Assembly (NCBI RefSeq): GCF_011634775.1
Contig: NZ_JAALXT010000001.1
Location: forward strand, 558,001-622,000
Length of the DNA stretch: 64,000 nt
Origin: Thalassoroseus pseudoceratinae
GTDB taxonomy: Bacteria > Planctomycetota > Planctomycetia > Planctomycetales > Planctomycetaceae
Reading direction: 5' to 3'
Below the pieces are notes generated by a model. That model saw nothing but the letters and a program-made list of their open reading frames with translations, was not told the origin of the DNA and did not search any database. Of this stretch, positions 33,807 through 44,297 are shown piece after piece (position 1 is the first letter of the stretch; each line of letters opens with the position of its first letter). The translations under genes and the position numbers were made by a program.

Positions 33807-36800
33807 GTGTCAAAAGAGCGAGCCATGGGAAGCACGGATGGAGACCGAGTCTTCGATGAGGCAGACTCATTAGGACGGAAGAACTATTTGCAGAGTTCTG
33901 AGCTGTTGGAAACAGTGTTGGCCGCTTTTCGCGCCGTTGCATGGGAATGGGACCTCTCCGAAGACCAGATCGTGTTCACGGAAAATGCTGCGAAGGCACT
34001 TCGACTGGCTATCGTGGCAGAGTCGCTGCCAAGTTCGCGATGGTTCGATCTCATCCATCCCGATGATCAGAAACGACATCGGGACGTCATGACGGACGTC
34101 ATTTCCCAGGGCGGGGAATACAAGAGTGAATACCGTGTGATCCGTCCTGATGACGGGACGATTCTTTGGTTGATGGAGCAGGGGCGTGCGTTCCCCGGGC
34201 ATTCCGGGAAAACTGTCAGTTTAAGTGGCGTAGTTCGGGACATTAGCGAGCAAAAACAAGTCGAACAACGGCATCGGCAGTTTGTCCTGCTGGCGGAAAA
34301 CAGCGATGAATTTATCGGCATGTGTGACGAGCAACTCCGGCCGTTCTTCATCAATCCAGCTGGCGTGCGACTGGTCGGACTGGACAGCCGAGAAAAAGCG
34401 TTGCAAACGCCGGTCCGAGATTTCTTCTTCCCTGATGACCAGCCGAAGATGTTGAACGAGTTTTTCCCACGGGTCTTGCGGGAAGGCCGGGGGGAAGTCG
34501 AGATTCGCTTTCGGCACTTCAAGACGGGTCAACCTTTGTGGGTCATTTTCGGGCTCTTCGCTCTGGTGGACGAACACGGCGGCCCGATGGGCTTCGCAAC
34601 AATTACTCGAGACATTACCGAACGAAAGCAAACAGAAACGACACTGCGTAACAGCGCAGAACGGTACCATACGTTGTTTGAGTCGATCGATGAAGGTTTC
34701 TGTATCATCGAGATGATCTTTGATGATAACGATGAGCCGTACGACTACCGCTTCTTGGAGGTCAATCAGGCGTTCGAAAAATACACAGGGTTGCGGAACG
34801 CAGTTGGCAAGAGGATGCGAGAGTTCGCTCCCAATCATGAAACTCATTGGTATGAAATCTATGGGCGAGTGGCGATGACCGGGGAATCGGTCCGTTGTAT
34901 CAACGAAGCGAAAGCACTTGGTCGTTGGTACGAAGTTGCCGCGTCTCGGATCGGGTCGCCGGAAGATCGGCATGTCGCGGTTCTGTTCAACGATATTACG
35001 GACCGCAAGCAAGCGGAATCAGAACGCGAACGATTACACAGAGAAGTCGAGACCGAGCGAGAACGTCTGATTGATGTGTTCCAACGCGCCCCGTCATTTA
35101 TGGCCGTTGTGAATGGCCCGGACCACGTCTTTGAACGAGTAAACGACCGCTACTATCAGCTGGTCGGGCATCGCGAACTGATCGGAATTCCGGTCCGTAA
35201 AGCACTTCCGGAAATTGCCGGACAAGGGCTTTTTGAAGCACTTGATAAAGTCTATGAGACTGGCGAACCATTTGTGGCCACGGGAATGCCGGTCCTTTTG
35301 CAGCGGCAACCCAATGATCCTCCTGAGGAACGATTTCTGGATTTTGTCTACCAGGCACTCTACGGTCCGGACGGCGAAATCACGGGTATTCTTGCTCAGG
35401 GCATCGATTTGACTGAGCGGAAACACGCTGAGGCCGCCTTGCGAGAGAACGAACAGCGATTTCGCACGCTGGTCGAGCAGGTTCAAGACTATGCGATCTT
35501 CATGACCGACTCCGAAGGCCGTGCCACTTCGTGGAACGAGGGTGTTCGGCAGGTGCTCGGTTTCTCGGAATCCGAATTTCTCGGGCAGGACATTGGCCCG
35601 ATCATCTTTACCCGCGAGGACATTGTAAACGGTGCTCCCCAAATTGAGTTGGACACCGCGGCGGCAAACGGACGTGCTCGCAGTGATCGGTGGATGCAGC
35701 GGAAGGATGGGACACAGTTCTTTGCAACGGGAATCACCGCAGCCCTGCATGATGAAGTGGGGAAACTAGTTGGCTTCATGAAAGTCATGCGGGACGAAAC
35801 CAATCAAAGGCATCTTGAAGAAAACCTTCGCAGGGTCGCCGCCGATCTTTCGGAAGCCAATCGCCGAAAATCTGAGTTTCTGGCAACGCTTGGGCATGAA
35901 CTACGGAATCCATTGGCGCCCATTCGCACTGGCTTGGAGATCATGAAGCTTGCTGCGGATGATCCTGTGATCATGGAAGACACGCGTAGCATGATGGAGC
36001 GGCAGACTCAGCAGATGGTGCGACTGATTGACGACTTGCTTGACGTCTCGCGGATCAGCCGAGGGAAGATGACGCTGAAAACGTGCGATGTCGTGTTGGC
36101 CGACGTGTTGCAGAGCGCAGTGGAATCTACTCGTCCACTGATTGACGAAGCTGGGCAAGAACTGTCGATCAGTATGCCTACGGAGGCGACACCTCTCCAC
36201 GCCGACCCAAACCGATTAGCTCAAGTCTTTTCGAACCTGCTCCACAACGCGACCAAATACACGCCGGAAGGGGGACACATCGAGCTTTCCGTCGAATTGC
36301 AGAAAGACGATGTCCTGGTTTCGGTCAAAGACAACGGTATCGGCATCCCGATCGAACTTCAGGCTGGCATTTTTGAGCTGTTCAGCCAGATCGACCAATC
36401 CATCGGAAAAAGCTATGAAGGTCTTGGAATTGGACTGACACTTGTCAAACAACTCGTGGAGATGCACGGAGGTGATATCACCGTCCAAAGTGCCGGTGCC
36501 GACCAAGGAAGCGAGTTCACCGTGCGTCTCCCCGTTTGTGTTGAAATACCTCCTGATCCGTCGCCGCCGTCATCCAGCCAACCCGCGGATAAAGTCATGC
36601 AGCTCCGCATTCTGGTTGTTGACGACAATCACGCGGCTGCCGACATGTTGGCCATGGTGGTCTCGATGATTGGCAACGATGTTCGCACCGCATATGACGG
36701 ATCTCAAGGTGTTCAAGTCGCCGAGTCGTTTCGCCCCGATGTCGTCCTTATGGATCTGGGGATGCCAGTTATGACAGGGTATGAAGCCGCTCGCCACATC

Positions 36801-36971
36801 CGCGAACAAGACTGGGGACGTGACATGATACTCGTTGCCCTAACGGGCTGGGGACAGGAGGAAGATCGACAACGAACAAAGGAAGCCGGGTTCGATCATC
36901 ACTTGGTCAAACCCGCTGAGCCTGCCACTTTGCAACAACTGCTTATCGAACTTGCGAGTCAATCAGATTGA
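33807..36971 (+). CDS. Hybrid sensor histidine kinase with five PAS domains and a receiver
   Basis: The protein is 1,054 aa from a GTG at 33807; an ATG at 33825 is an equally possible start. Five PAS/PAC modules occupy about 30-670, recognisable by repeated closing segments such as GFATITRDITERKQ and GILAQGIDLTERKH. The HisKA domain has the phospho-acceptor histidine in LATLGHELRNPLAP near 695. The HATPase domain (about 795-915) shows LLHNATKYTPEGG and DNGIGIP. The C-terminal receiver (about 931-1050) has VVDDNHAAA and the phospho-acceptor aspartate in LMDLGMPVM. There are no transmembrane segments, so it is a cytoplasmic sensor. No response regulator gene is adjacent; output may pass by phosphotransfer to an unlinked partner. 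Confidence 0.92.
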   Translation: MSKERAMGSTDGDRVFDEADSLGRKNYLQSSELLETVLAAFRAVAWEWDLSEDQIVFTENAAKALRLAIVAESLPSSRWFDLIHPDDQKRHRDVMTDVISQGGEYKSEYRVIRPDDGTILWLMEQGRAFPGHSGKTVSLSGVVRDISEQKQVEQRHRQFVLLAENSDEFIGMCDEQLRPFFINPAGVRLVGLDSREKALQTPVRDFFFPDDQPKMLNEFFPRVLREGRGEVEIRFRHFKTGQPLWVIFGLFALVDEHGGPMGFATITRDITERKQTETTLRNSAERYHTLFESIDEGFCIIEMIFDDNDEPYDYRFLEVNQAFEKYTGLRNAVGKRMREFAPNHETHWYEIYGRVAMTGESVRCINEAKALGRWYEVAASRIGSPEDRHVAVLFNDITDRKQAESERERLHREVETERERLIDVFQRAPSFMAVVNGPDHVFERVNDRYYQLVGHRELIGIPVRKALPEIAGQGLFEALDKVYETGEPFVATGMPVLLQRQPNDPPEERFLDFVYQALYGPDGEITGILAQGIDLTERKHAEAALRENEQRFRTLVEQVQDYAIFMTDSEGRATSWNEGVRQVLGFSESEFLGQDIGPIIFTREDIVNGAPQIELDTAAANGRARSDRWMQRKDGTQFFATGITAALHDEVGKLVGFMKVMRDETNQRHLEENLRRVAADLSEANRRKSEFLATLGHELRNPLAPIRTGLEIMKLAADDPVIMEDTRSMMERQTQQMVRLIDDLLDVSRISRGKMTLKTCDVVLADVLQSAVESTRPLIDEAGQELSISMPTEATPLHADPNRLAQVFSNLLHNATKYTPEGGHIELSVELQKDDVLVSVKDNGIGIPIELQAGIFELFSQIDQSIGKSYEGLGIGLTLVKQLVEMHGGDITVQSAGADQGSEFTVRLPVCVEIPPDPSPPSSSQPADKVMQLRILVVDDNHAAADMLAMVVSMIGNDVRTAYDGSQGVQVAESFRPDVVLMDLGMPVMTGYEAARHIREQDWGRDMILVALTGWGQEEDRQRTKEAGFDHHLVKPAEPATLQQLLIELASQSD

Positions 36972-37056
36972 GCATCCCTAGTGTGCTACGCACAAGTCTA
37001 TTTCATCTCACGTTCCACTCACTGGGGCGACGCTTTACGCGAAAACATGGAACGGC

Positions 37057-38136
37057 TCAGGGTTGAGTTTTCTGTAACGCACTGAGCCGCAACGTGGCGA
37101 GATAGATTGCGGCTTTGCCCTCATGCGACGAATAGTAGGACACCCACAATCGATTGTTCGGCTCATCGACGACAAAGCCGGGATAGCTCGTATCGCCACT
37201 GCTTGGCAGTGTCACGAGATGGTCAAATTGGGACGTATCCAAATCGAGTTGCCATAGTTCCGTGGTCGCTTTTTTGCCGTAACCGCGACTGCCGGCTAGC
37301 CAAACGGATTGAGGAAGTTGAACGAGATTCGGTCCCCCGAATCGTTTGTTCGATGGCGTGAAATTCCATTCGGTGTAGGGCGGTTTGGCTTGACCAATCC
37401 AACCCGCCGGATCGTTGCCTCCGCGACGAATCATGGCAAGCATTGTATTGTCTGGTAGAAACTGCAGAGTGGTTTCGCTGGGAAAGTCCACCGCCAATGT
37501 GGACACATGGTCGTAGTGAATTCCGTCCCGACTCCGAATGAGCTGAAGCGTGCGAGGCTTCCCAGGCGGAACTTGCTGCACACACCCCCAAGCCCAGCCA
37601 TCGTGCCAAGTGACACGCCACAGCCAATCATGACCGGTGATGATGGAATCTGGCATCGTCACTTTCTGCGTAGGTCCGAAGCGTTCACTCTTGCTGTCGA
37701 AGAAGGCCACCCGTGACTCAATGCGTTTCCGCTCCGAACCATGATAGAACGACGCGCCAGCATTCACCATCAGCCGTCCATCTGGTGCGACGGAAAGTTT
37801 CGGGTCACGCAGGTCGACGTGTTGCTCGGACAACAAACCCACGGATTCCCAATTCATCCCGTCTTGCGAACGAATCACCCGAATGGTGCCGTTACGCCCG
37901 GGAATGTGACCGGACCCCTCGCGAAAAGTACAGTAGAGGTCGTCATCAAACAGTATCAAATCTGTGAACGCACTATGTTCGGCACGGTCCCAAATTCGCG
38001 CAACCGAAACGACCGTTTGTTGTTGAATCGTCTCGTCGGCATCCGCTTCAGCCGTGAGCAATCCGCAAACAAACGATATTAGAAGAATGCTCTTTGCACA
38101 GCTCATAAGGAATGCTCGGGGCTGATGTTTCCACAT
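37057..38136 (-). CDS. Exported sialidase-like beta-propeller protein
   Basis: The 359-aa protein begins with a signal peptide (SCAKSILLISFVCGLLTAEA). Asp-box/BNR-like segments (IRVIRSQDGMNWESVGLL, LQLIRSRDGIHYDHVSTL) and a six-bladed propeller-like pattern suggest the sialidase/neuraminidase superfamily. FTDLILFDDDLYCTFREGSG is typical of the planctomycete exo-alpha-sialidase-like group. Substrate is unknown and activity is not proven. An ATG at 38106 is an alternative start. The gene stands alone, convergent with the PAS kinase. Confidence 0.82.
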   Translation of the reverse strand: MWKHQPRAFLMSCAKSILLISFVCGLLTAEADADETIQQQTVVSVARIWDRAEHSAFTDLILFDDDLYCTFREGSGHIPGRNGTIRVIRSQDGMNWESVGLLSEQHVDLRDPKLSVAPDGRLMVNAGASFYHGSERKRIESRVAFFDSKSERFGPTQKVTMPDSIITGHDWLWRVTWHDGWAWGCVQQVPPGKPRTLQLIRSRDGIHYDHVSTLAVDFPSETTLQFLPDNTMLAMIRRGGNDPAGWIGQAKPPYTEWNFTPSNKRFGGPNLVQLPQSVWLAGSRGYGKKATTELWQLDLDTSQFDHLVTLPSSGDTSYPGFVVDEPNNRLWVSYYSSHEGKAAIYLATLRLSALQKTQP

Positions 38137-38238
38137 GGTGCACTTGGTCCTCAGACGAATTGGCCACTCAGAATTCTTATCTAGACCATCTTCAACACGC
38201 GGTCACAAAACACAACCCGAACGAGCAATGTCCCTGAG

Positions 38239-38721
38239 TTATGTTGCGTTCAATCGCCAAATCTCGAAGTTGAGCACAGCGGCGAAACTTACCCAGACCA
38301 AGTACGGCACGAGCAGTCCGCTGGCCAGGTGTGACTCCCTGTAGAAACTGATCAGCGTCGCCGTGATTGCCAACCAAAGTACGACAATTTCCACGAAAGC
38401 CCAGCCCGGTTTGTGAGCGGCAAAGAAGATCCACGACCAAGCGATGTTCAAGAGAAGCTGAAAGCCGAACAGCATCAATGGTACTGCTGCCGCGCGATAG
38501 CCGCGATTCTTCCAAACCAACCACGCAGCGATTGCCATGAGAACATACAAGGTCGTCCAAACGGGGCCAAACACCCAGCCCGGCGGATTCCAAGTCGGCT
38601 TCTGGAGTGTCCGGTACCAACCGTCGATCTCGGGTGTGGTTGCGATCGCCCCCAGACCACCGGCCCCCAAACAGATGATCAAACTCACAAGCAGACCAAG
38701 CCATACGGTCAATGGTTTCAT
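38239..38721 (-). CDS. tspO: TspO/MBR family membrane protein
   Basis: This 160-aa protein has five transmembrane segments and the family signatures [36 protein letters not shown] and [10 protein letters not shown]. The start ATG has AAGGAGAA six bases upstream and overlaps the stop of the DUF2293 gene by four bases, so the two are co-translated. TspO proteins bind porphyrins and other hydrophobic ligands and are linked to stress responses. The role here is by homology. Confidence 0.93.
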   Translation of the reverse strand: MKPLTVWLGLLVSLIICLGAGGLGAIATTPEIDGWYRTLQKPTWNPPGWVFGPVWTTLYVLMAIAAWLVWKNRGYRAAAVPLMLFGFQLLLNIAWSWIFFAAHKPGWAFVEIVVLWLAITATLISFYRESHLASGLLVPYLVWVSFAAVLNFEIWRLNAT

Positions 38722-39482
38722 GGTGTTTCTCCTTGGTCACATGACGGTGCCAGCGCCGATTGCAGCGGACAACGTGAAGAGTCGACCGGCTCTCCACGAC
38801 GGTATGATGCCAGAAGACTTCGAGACTTCTCGGCGAGTTGACGGCGAACTTCTCGACGTTTGCCTTTGACGCGGGCAATTTTCATAGAGTCGTAGGCAGT
38901 GGTCTGATGTCGCATCCAAGCGATCACAGCCGATTCCGCCCGCTGTTCGATCGGAATTCGCTGAGTCCGAGCCACCGTGCCACTACCGACAGGCGTCGCG
39001 TGTTTCGTTACCGCTTCCGCAAGCCTCTCGGCCAGATCATCATACTCGACGGCAAAACCGAGGAAGGCAAGAACGGCTTTTCGGAACTCAGCCACGTACT
39101 CTTTGTGTTTCTTTTCCCGACGAGCCGTATCCGCTGCCCGACGTTTGGCATAGGATTCCGTCGAACGCTCGGCGTCGAGGTCCGCGCGGATTTTCGCAAT
39201 TCGATCAGCCGGTGCCCAAACCCCACGGGAAAACGTCCGTCGGCCTTTTTTCTCTTGCACCGTCCAACTGGGACCGGCCGACTTCACGCGTCGCGTGAGA
39301 GCGGCATCCCCAGGCGGGAGCAGTTCCCAACTGTCGGGCACTTGCAGGTCCTGTCCATTCGGCGTGCGAACCGACCGATCCGTCGGTCCAGGGGTGACAA
39401 TCCGTGTCTCGTTGGGCATCCGTATTCTCATTTTCCGCAGTGATGTCGTGTGATTCCAAGCAATCCGTCGCATGATCTGCAC
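38718..39482 (-). CDS. DUF2293-like protein
   Basis: The open frame gives 254 aa; an ATG at 39419 ([16 protein letters not shown]) is a likely start. Residues about 40-110 carry [20 protein letters not shown] and [19 protein letters not shown], followed by a charged helical region. The C-terminal part ([38 protein letters not shown]) matches the DUF2293 pattern of a conserved RHxTTxYD segment followed by a basic helix. Function is unknown; a nucleic-acid-binding role is plausible from the basic helix. The gene is coupled to tspO by a four-base overlap. Confidence 0.78.
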   Translation of the reverse strand: MQIMRRIAWNHTTSLRKMRIRMPNETRIVTPGPTDRSVRTPNGQDLQVPDSWELLPPGDAALTRRVKSAGPSWTVQEKKGRRTFSRGVWAPADRIAKIRADLDAERSTESYAKRRAADTARREKKHKEYVAEFRKAVLAFLGFAVEYDDLAERLAEAVTKHATPVGSGTVARTQRIPIEQRAESAVIAWMRHQTTAYDSMKIARVKGKRREVRRQLAEKSRSLLASYRRGEPVDSSRCPLQSALAPSCDQGETP

Positions 39483-39685
39483 ATCACGTGACGGATGTCA
39501 ACAACGTCTCTCATCGAAACTGGTGAACTTTTACGACCCGATCCCTGAGGGAACGCAAAAGCGACCAGTCATTGTTGAGAACAAGTTGCTTGAGTAGGCG
39601 TAGCTGCCGCACGGTGATATCATCGGTTGGCCGCGAGATTGTATCCAGGGTTCTGACGTAAACACAGATGGCAGGTGATTGTGGA

Positions 39686-40603
39686 ATGAACAGATTGGTG
39701 GCAGTCGGTGACATCCACGGATGTAGCCAGACATTGGCGGCACTGCTCAAGAGAATTGACCTGGAACCAGGCGACACACTTCTGTCGACCGGTGATCTCT
39801 CGTCCAAGGGGGAAGATTCCCAAGGCGTTCACGATCAGTTAGTAGAGCTAGAAGAACGCGGCGTCAATCTGATCTTGCTCCTGGGCAATCATGAACTGAT
39901 GTTGCTGGCGATGCAACGCTTGGTCGGTGCGGATGTGGACCTCACCAAATTCCCCGAATCGGTCTTCGAAGGTGCTGATGTCAGCTTCCTTGTTCGAGAC
40001 AACGAAACTTGGGCCACTCTCAAGTCTTACGGAATCGAGGGAGCCGAAGACCCGCAGTATTGGGCGTTTCGTTACACCGATCCCCAAGAGCATTTCGAAT
40101 CCCTGACCGACCAATTTACCGACCTGAATTGGGAGTTGCCCCAGTCTCACCTGGATTTACTCTCTCGCTGCCAGACACATCACATCGAACGGAATTGCCT
40201 CTTCGTGCATTCGGGGATTCTTCCGAAGTTTCTTCAGATGGCAAACGCCCACGACGCGGTCGAAGCCCAACTCCAAGAAGATGCCCGTGCTCTATTCTGG
40301 ACCCGAGAAGGGCTTGGCGAACGTCCCAGTTTTCCCGAACTAATCGTCCATGGTCACACACCGTTACCGTACTTGCACACCTGCGTGGCCGACACGAGTC
40401 CATGGCGTGATGAAGACTTGGTTTTTAAATCCGTAATTCACAACGGCACCTTGAACCTCGACAGCGGTGTCTTCCTGGAAGCCGGCCATTTGACTGCCGT
40501 GGAAATTCCCGAAGACGGTAACCCGGCCAATTTTGAAATGATTCGGGTCTCGCGACGCGACCCCGTTTGCAAAGATCGGTTGTGGCATTTCAATTTCATG
40601 TAA
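39686..40603 (+). CDS. PPP-type metallophosphatase (Ser/Thr protein phosphatase-like)
   Basis: From the ATG at 39686 the protein is 305 aa (open from 39668). The metallophosphatase motifs are in order: VGDIHGC (about 7-13), a GDLSSKG variant of GDxVDRG, LLGNHELM, then LFVHSGILP and VHGHTPLPY. This matches small bacterial PPP-family phosphatases that hydrolyse phosphoproteins or dinucleoside tetraphosphates with two metal ions. It is divergent from the DUF2293-tspO unit. The genomic wealth of Ser/Thr kinases makes phosphoprotein a reasonable substrate, but this is inference. Confidence 0.85.
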   Translation: MNRLVAVGDIHGCSQTLAALLKRIDLEPGDTLLSTGDLSSKGEDSQGVHDQLVELEERGVNLILLLGNHELMLLAMQRLVGADVDLTKFPESVFEGADVSFLVRDNETWATLKSYGIEGAEDPQYWAFRYTDPQEHFESLTDQFTDLNWELPQSHLDLLSRCQTHHIERNCLFVHSGILPKFLQMANAHDAVEAQLQEDARALFWTREGLGERPSFPELIVHGHTPLPYLHTCVADTSPWRDEDLVFKSVIHNGTLNLDSGVFLEAGHLTAVEIPEDGNPANFEMIRVSRRDPVCKDRLWHFNFM

Positions 40604-40883
40604 AATCCAAATTTGCCCGGATAACAACGCCCGAGTCAAAATCTTCTCCGGCCGAGGAAGGCCATCACGATAGACGATTTGAGTCTGAGTTGCTGATGAC
40701 TTGGTTCCCTCGTTGGACATCAATCGACGAGTGATTCGCATGAGCCTTGCGAGAAATTCCGATTCCAACAGTGAGAAAATTGAGACTGAACCACCCAGAC
40801 TATTGAGATCTCTGCCTGTGTCTGCGTATCCTAGTTAGGTGTTGGAGTCTGTACCTCCCGAATAGTCTCGCCGAATTGCCACC

Positions 40884-41423
40884 GTGACACCCCGCACCGC
40901 GATTTCCCACACTCGCTTCACGCACATCTGTGCGTTGACCATGCTGGTGTTGTACGTCGTCAGTATCGTGGGATTTCCCATTGGATGGGCGGCACCATCG
41001 GCCGGTTGTCAATGCGATCTAGGTCTCCAACAATCTGGACAATGCTGTTGCTCACGGGCCACTGCGGCGAACACGCAAAAGACTAGCCAGTGCTGCCAAA
41101 AATCGAGCGGGCAAACTCGCTCATCCGCGTCGCGCCAGACAGGCTTATCGAGCTGTTGTCAGAAACCGAGTGCTCCGCAGACGTGTTGTCAGACGGATTC
41201 GTGTGATGATCAAGCTTCAACTCATCCGTCGCTTGAGCAATGTGGGTGTGGCGGCTCTAGTGAAACCGGACTCGTTCTCAACTCTGACCCACACTGCTTA
41301 GCATTGAGCGTTAGTCAGTCACAGTTCGAGAAAGCCCAAACCGCGAAATGGTACTTGTCTTTGGGCTGTTCACAGTGTGCAACGATTCCTGAAACTCCAC
41401 CTCCAAGAGTGATCTCGATTTGA
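40884..41423 (+). CDS. Cys-rich exported or membrane-anchored protein
   Basis: The frame begins with a GTG and gives 179 aa. One hydrophobic segment ([20 protein letters not shown]) acts as a signal or anchor. The remainder has many Cys pairs ([39 protein letters not shown]), a pattern suggesting metal binding or disulfide knots. It lies just upstream of a DUF1559 protein gene on the same strand. No family recognised. Confidence 0.65.
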   Translation: MTPRTAISHTRFTHICALTMLVLYVVSIVGFPIGWAAPSAGCQCDLGLQQSGQCCCSRATAANTQKTSQCCQKSSGQTRSSASRQTGLSSCCQKPSAPQTCCQTDSCDDQASTHPSLEQCGCGGSSETGLVLNSDPHCLALSVSQSQFEKAQTAKWYLSLGCSQCATIPETPPPRVISI

Positions 41424-41508
41424 TTCCCGCTTCGGTGGACTAGTCATCGCAACCAGTGTGTTTGCTAGTCCTTCAATATCGAGATTCGACTTTCTTGGAG
41501 ACACTCTC

Positions 41509-42525
41509 ATGTTGTCTACGCAACCCGTGCGCGCACCGCGCCGTTCAGGTTTCACTTTGATTGAATTGCTAGTGGTTATTGCAATCATCGCAATCCTAAT
41601 TGCTCTACTGCTGCCTGCCGTTCAGCAAGCCCGTGAAGCGGCTCGCCGAACACAGTGTAAGAACAACCTCAAACAACTTGGTTTAGCATTGCATAACCAT
41701 CACAGTGCATTCGGATATTTTCCGTCGCAACGGGATGACAAAAAGGCTCCGGTTCCCACGAGCCAACAGAGTTTTTATCGCTGGTCGGTCCTAGCACTGT
41801 TAACTCCCTACTTGGAGCAGACGAATATCTACAATGCGATCGATCTCAAGCAGCCTTTGTTTGTTTTTACTCCCGGCCCGCCACCGAGTGTGATCACTCA
41901 ACCGGGGTTGTCGGGTGTCGTTGCAACAAGAGTTTTTGGTTTTCTTTGTCCAAGTGACACCCACGAACGAATTGTGGACGACTGGGGCGCGACAAACTAT
42001 GTTGCCTGCAATGGTAGTGGTTCCAATGGCGGAACCTACGAGAACGCCGATGGAGTTTTCTATCACGATTCTCAAACTCGCATCGGTGACATGACCGACG
42101 GAAGTTCCAACACCGCCGCGTTCTCGGAGACTCTAATCGGCAGTGGTGCGGCCGATAGTACCCGCGGAACCGCAAACGCTTCCCCCGATGGAAATTTAGC
42201 GTCGGTCTGGAACGCCTCGGCTCCGACGATCGAAGACTCCTGGTGCCTGAGTGATTCATCGCCGGTGATCTTCAAGCGTGGCGAGAAATGGGCAGACGGT
42301 TCGGTAAATGACACCGGATACCATCACTTCCGAACTCCAAACTCACCGATCAACGACTGCTACTCTCGCTACGCGGCTCTCAAGAGTGCTCGAAGTCGAC
42401 ACCCGGGTGGGGCCAATGTTTTGCTCGCCGACGGAGCTGTTCGCTTCGTCAGCGACTCCGTGAATCTCACCACTTGGCGAAACATCGGATCTCGCAATGA
42501 TGGCCAAGTCCTTAGCGACTGGTAG
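41509..42525 (+). CDS. DUF1559 prepilin-like protein
   Basis: The start at 41509 has TTGGAG upstream; the open frame begins at 41458. The protein is 338 aa. The type IV prepilin N-terminus [20 protein letters not shown] is cleaved after G and methylated at F in this class, followed by [17 protein letters not shown] and [13 protein letters not shown], the typical DUF1559 start. The C-terminus has the family end motif [19 protein letters not shown]. These are multi-copy, probably surface-assembled pseudopilins of Planctomycetes; exact function unknown. Confidence 0.95.
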   Translation: MLSTQPVRAPRRSGFTLIELLVVIAIIAILIALLLPAVQQAREAARRTQCKNNLKQLGLALHNHHSAFGYFPSQRDDKKAPVPTSQQSFYRWSVLALLTPYLEQTNIYNAIDLKQPLFVFTPGPPPSVITQPGLSGVVATRVFGFLCPSDTHERIVDDWGATNYVACNGSGSNGGTYENADGVFYHDSQTRIGDMTDGSSNTAAFSETLIGSGAADSTRGTANASPDGNLASVWNASAPTIEDSWCLSDSSPVIFKRGEKWADGSVNDTGYHHFRTPNSPINDCYSRYAALKSARSRHPGGANVLLADGAVRFVSDSVNLTTWRNIGSRNDGQVLSDW

Positions 42526-42612
42526 GATCAATTGCTGCGATTCCACTGCCGGGCGATTCCTTGGAATTTGGAACGCCCGGTTTTATTCCACCTTTCGAAC
42601 CATTCGAGAAAT

Positions 42613-44004
42613 ATGACAAACCAATTCCAAGGCCTCCGTGTTTGGGGCAGTTTTTTATTGGCGATTCTGATTGGGTCCAGCATTGGGGCACAGGTTGGTG
42701 CAGCCGAGGAGTTACCGTCGTCGCGTTGGCCGGGATTTCTCGGAGCCAACGCCACAGCAGTCAACTCCCTTCCCGAGACCTGGAGTCCCGAATCCAATGT
42801 GGCTTGGACCGCATCGCTGCCAGGTCACGGTCAGTCCAGCCCTGTGATCTGGGGCCAACAAGTCTACGTAACCGCGATCGAGGGCCCCGAAAAAGATACC
42901 AATCACATTTTGAAGATCTCGCTCGATGACGGCGAGATCGAATGGGACAAGACGTTTCCAACTTCGTTACCGGTCGAGAATTCTGTGTACGTCAGCCGTG
43001 CCGCCCCCACGCCTGTCGTCGATGAAAACGGTGTTTATGCTTTCTTCGAGAGCGGGGACGTCATCGCTTTGACACATGACGGCCAACTGCGTTGGTCCCG
43101 TTCGTTGTCGAAAGATTACGGAAAATTCAAGAACCGGTTTGGGCTGTCCGCATCACCCGTTCAGACTGCCGATCAACTGATCGTTTTGGTCGATGACCAA
43201 GGCCCCTCATATCTGTTGGGAATGAACAAGAAAACCGGCGAAACGAGTTGGAAGTCTGACCGAGAATCTCGGACGAGTTGGAGTTCCCCCGCGTTGTTGG
43301 AAATCGACGGTGTGGAACAGGTTGTTGTCAGTTCAGCGGGGAGTGTGGATGGCTATGACCCGAAGAACGGTCAGCGGCTTTGGACATTCGATGATGTCGG
43401 CGGGAACACGGCGGCGACTCCGATGCCACTTGGAGACGGAGCGTTTCTCATCGGTGCATCGCCCGGACGGAACGGGGAAAATGCCGAAGGGGCGATGAAG
43501 TCCAACATGGCATTGAAGGTGGTCAAGGGAGCCAACGGATACGAAGCCAAAGTTCTCTGGAGAGCCAAAGGACCAACCGTGTCGTTTGCATCTCCGATTG
43601 CCTACCGTGGTTTCGCCTATTGGGTGAATCGTTCGGGCGTCGTTTACTGTCGCGACGCGAAAACTGGCGAAGAGCAATACACGAAACGCATTGCTGAATC
43701 GTGTTGGGCCACACCGTTCGCTGTTGGCGACCGTATCTACTCGTTCGGTAAGGATGGCGTCACAACCGTTCTCGCTGCCGGTCCCAACTTCGAAGAGATT
43801 TCCGAGAACCGTTTGTGGAACGCCGACGACGTTAAGCTCGATCAGCAACTGGTGGAACAAGAAACCGACGCCACTCGAAGACGACACGCCGGCAACTTCG
43901 CTGGGCGAATTCAGTACGGCATCGCGGCCATCAACGGCCGACTGTTGGTCCGCACCGGCGACCGGCTCTACTGCATCGCAGAAACGAAACCCGCTTCCAA
44001 GTAG
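42613..44004 (+). CDS. Exported PQQ-binding-like beta-propeller protein
   Basis: The start at 42613 (MTNQFQGLRVWGSF) gives a signal peptide ending near GAQVGAAEE; the open frame begins at 42532. The protein is 463 aa. It opens with WPGFLGANATAVNSLPETWS, the usual first blade of planctomycete PQQ-like proteins. Blades with alternating W and G motifs follow (KISLDDGEIEWDKTFP, MNKKTGETSWKSD, YDPKNGQRLWTFD, CRDAKTGEEQYTKR). No dehydrogenase active site is visible, so enzyme activity is unproven. A terminator follows at 44036. Confidence 0.9.
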   Translation: MTNQFQGLRVWGSFLLAILIGSSIGAQVGAAEELPSSRWPGFLGANATAVNSLPETWSPESNVAWTASLPGHGQSSPVIWGQQVYVTAIEGPEKDTNHILKISLDDGEIEWDKTFPTSLPVENSVYVSRAAPTPVVDENGVYAFFESGDVIALTHDGQLRWSRSLSKDYGKFKNRFGLSASPVQTADQLIVLVDDQGPSYLLGMNKKTGETSWKSDRESRTSWSSPALLEIDGVEQVVVSSAGSVDGYDPKNGQRLWTFDDVGGNTAATPMPLGDGAFLIGASPGRNGENAEGAMKSNMALKVVKGANGYEAKVLWRAKGPTVSFASPIAYRGFAYWVNRSGVVYCRDAKTGEEQYTKRIAESCWATPFAVGDRIYSFGKDGVTTVLAAGPNFEEISENRLWNADDVKLDQQLVEQETDATRRRHAGNFAGRIQYGIAAINGRLLVRTGDRLYCIAETKPASK

Positions 44005-44035
44005 TACCGGCACCAATTTGGTCATACAACATCGT

Positions 44036-44073
44036 AACGGCCTCGGAAATCAAAATATCCGAGGTCGTTTTTC
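44036..44073 (+). terminator. Intrinsic terminator after the PQQ-like gene
   Basis: ACGGCCTCGGA and TCCGAGGTCGT pair over eleven positions with one mismatch around a ten-base A/T-rich loop, followed by a T-rich tract. It lies about 30 bases after the stop codon. Confidence 0.85.
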
Positions 44074-44201
44074 GATCGATGGGTCGCGTCGCATCAGTGG
44101 TTTTCGCAGTCGTATCGAAACTGATTGCCGTGTGGGAATTCGAGGTCAACCTGCCAGCGATTCCGAATCTCCAGCGACTGCAATGCAGATACTAAAATAC
44201 T

Positions 44202-44216
44202 TGCAAGACACTTGCA
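44202..44216. promoter_or_regulatory. Possible operator upstream of the Fur-family gene
   Basis: TGCAAG and CTTGCA form a perfect inverted repeat with a three-base spacer, embedded in an A/T-rich flank, about 80 bases before the start of the Fur-family gene. Fur-type regulators often bind A/T-flanked palindromes in their own promoters. The match to known Fur or Zur boxes is not close, so this is tentative. Confidence 0.3.
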
Positions 44217-44297
44217 TTTGACGAAGAGGATTCTTCAGCGTATGATTTTAGACAGTCAATTTGAACCAATTCCCATCGCTCAATCCCCACGCCAATT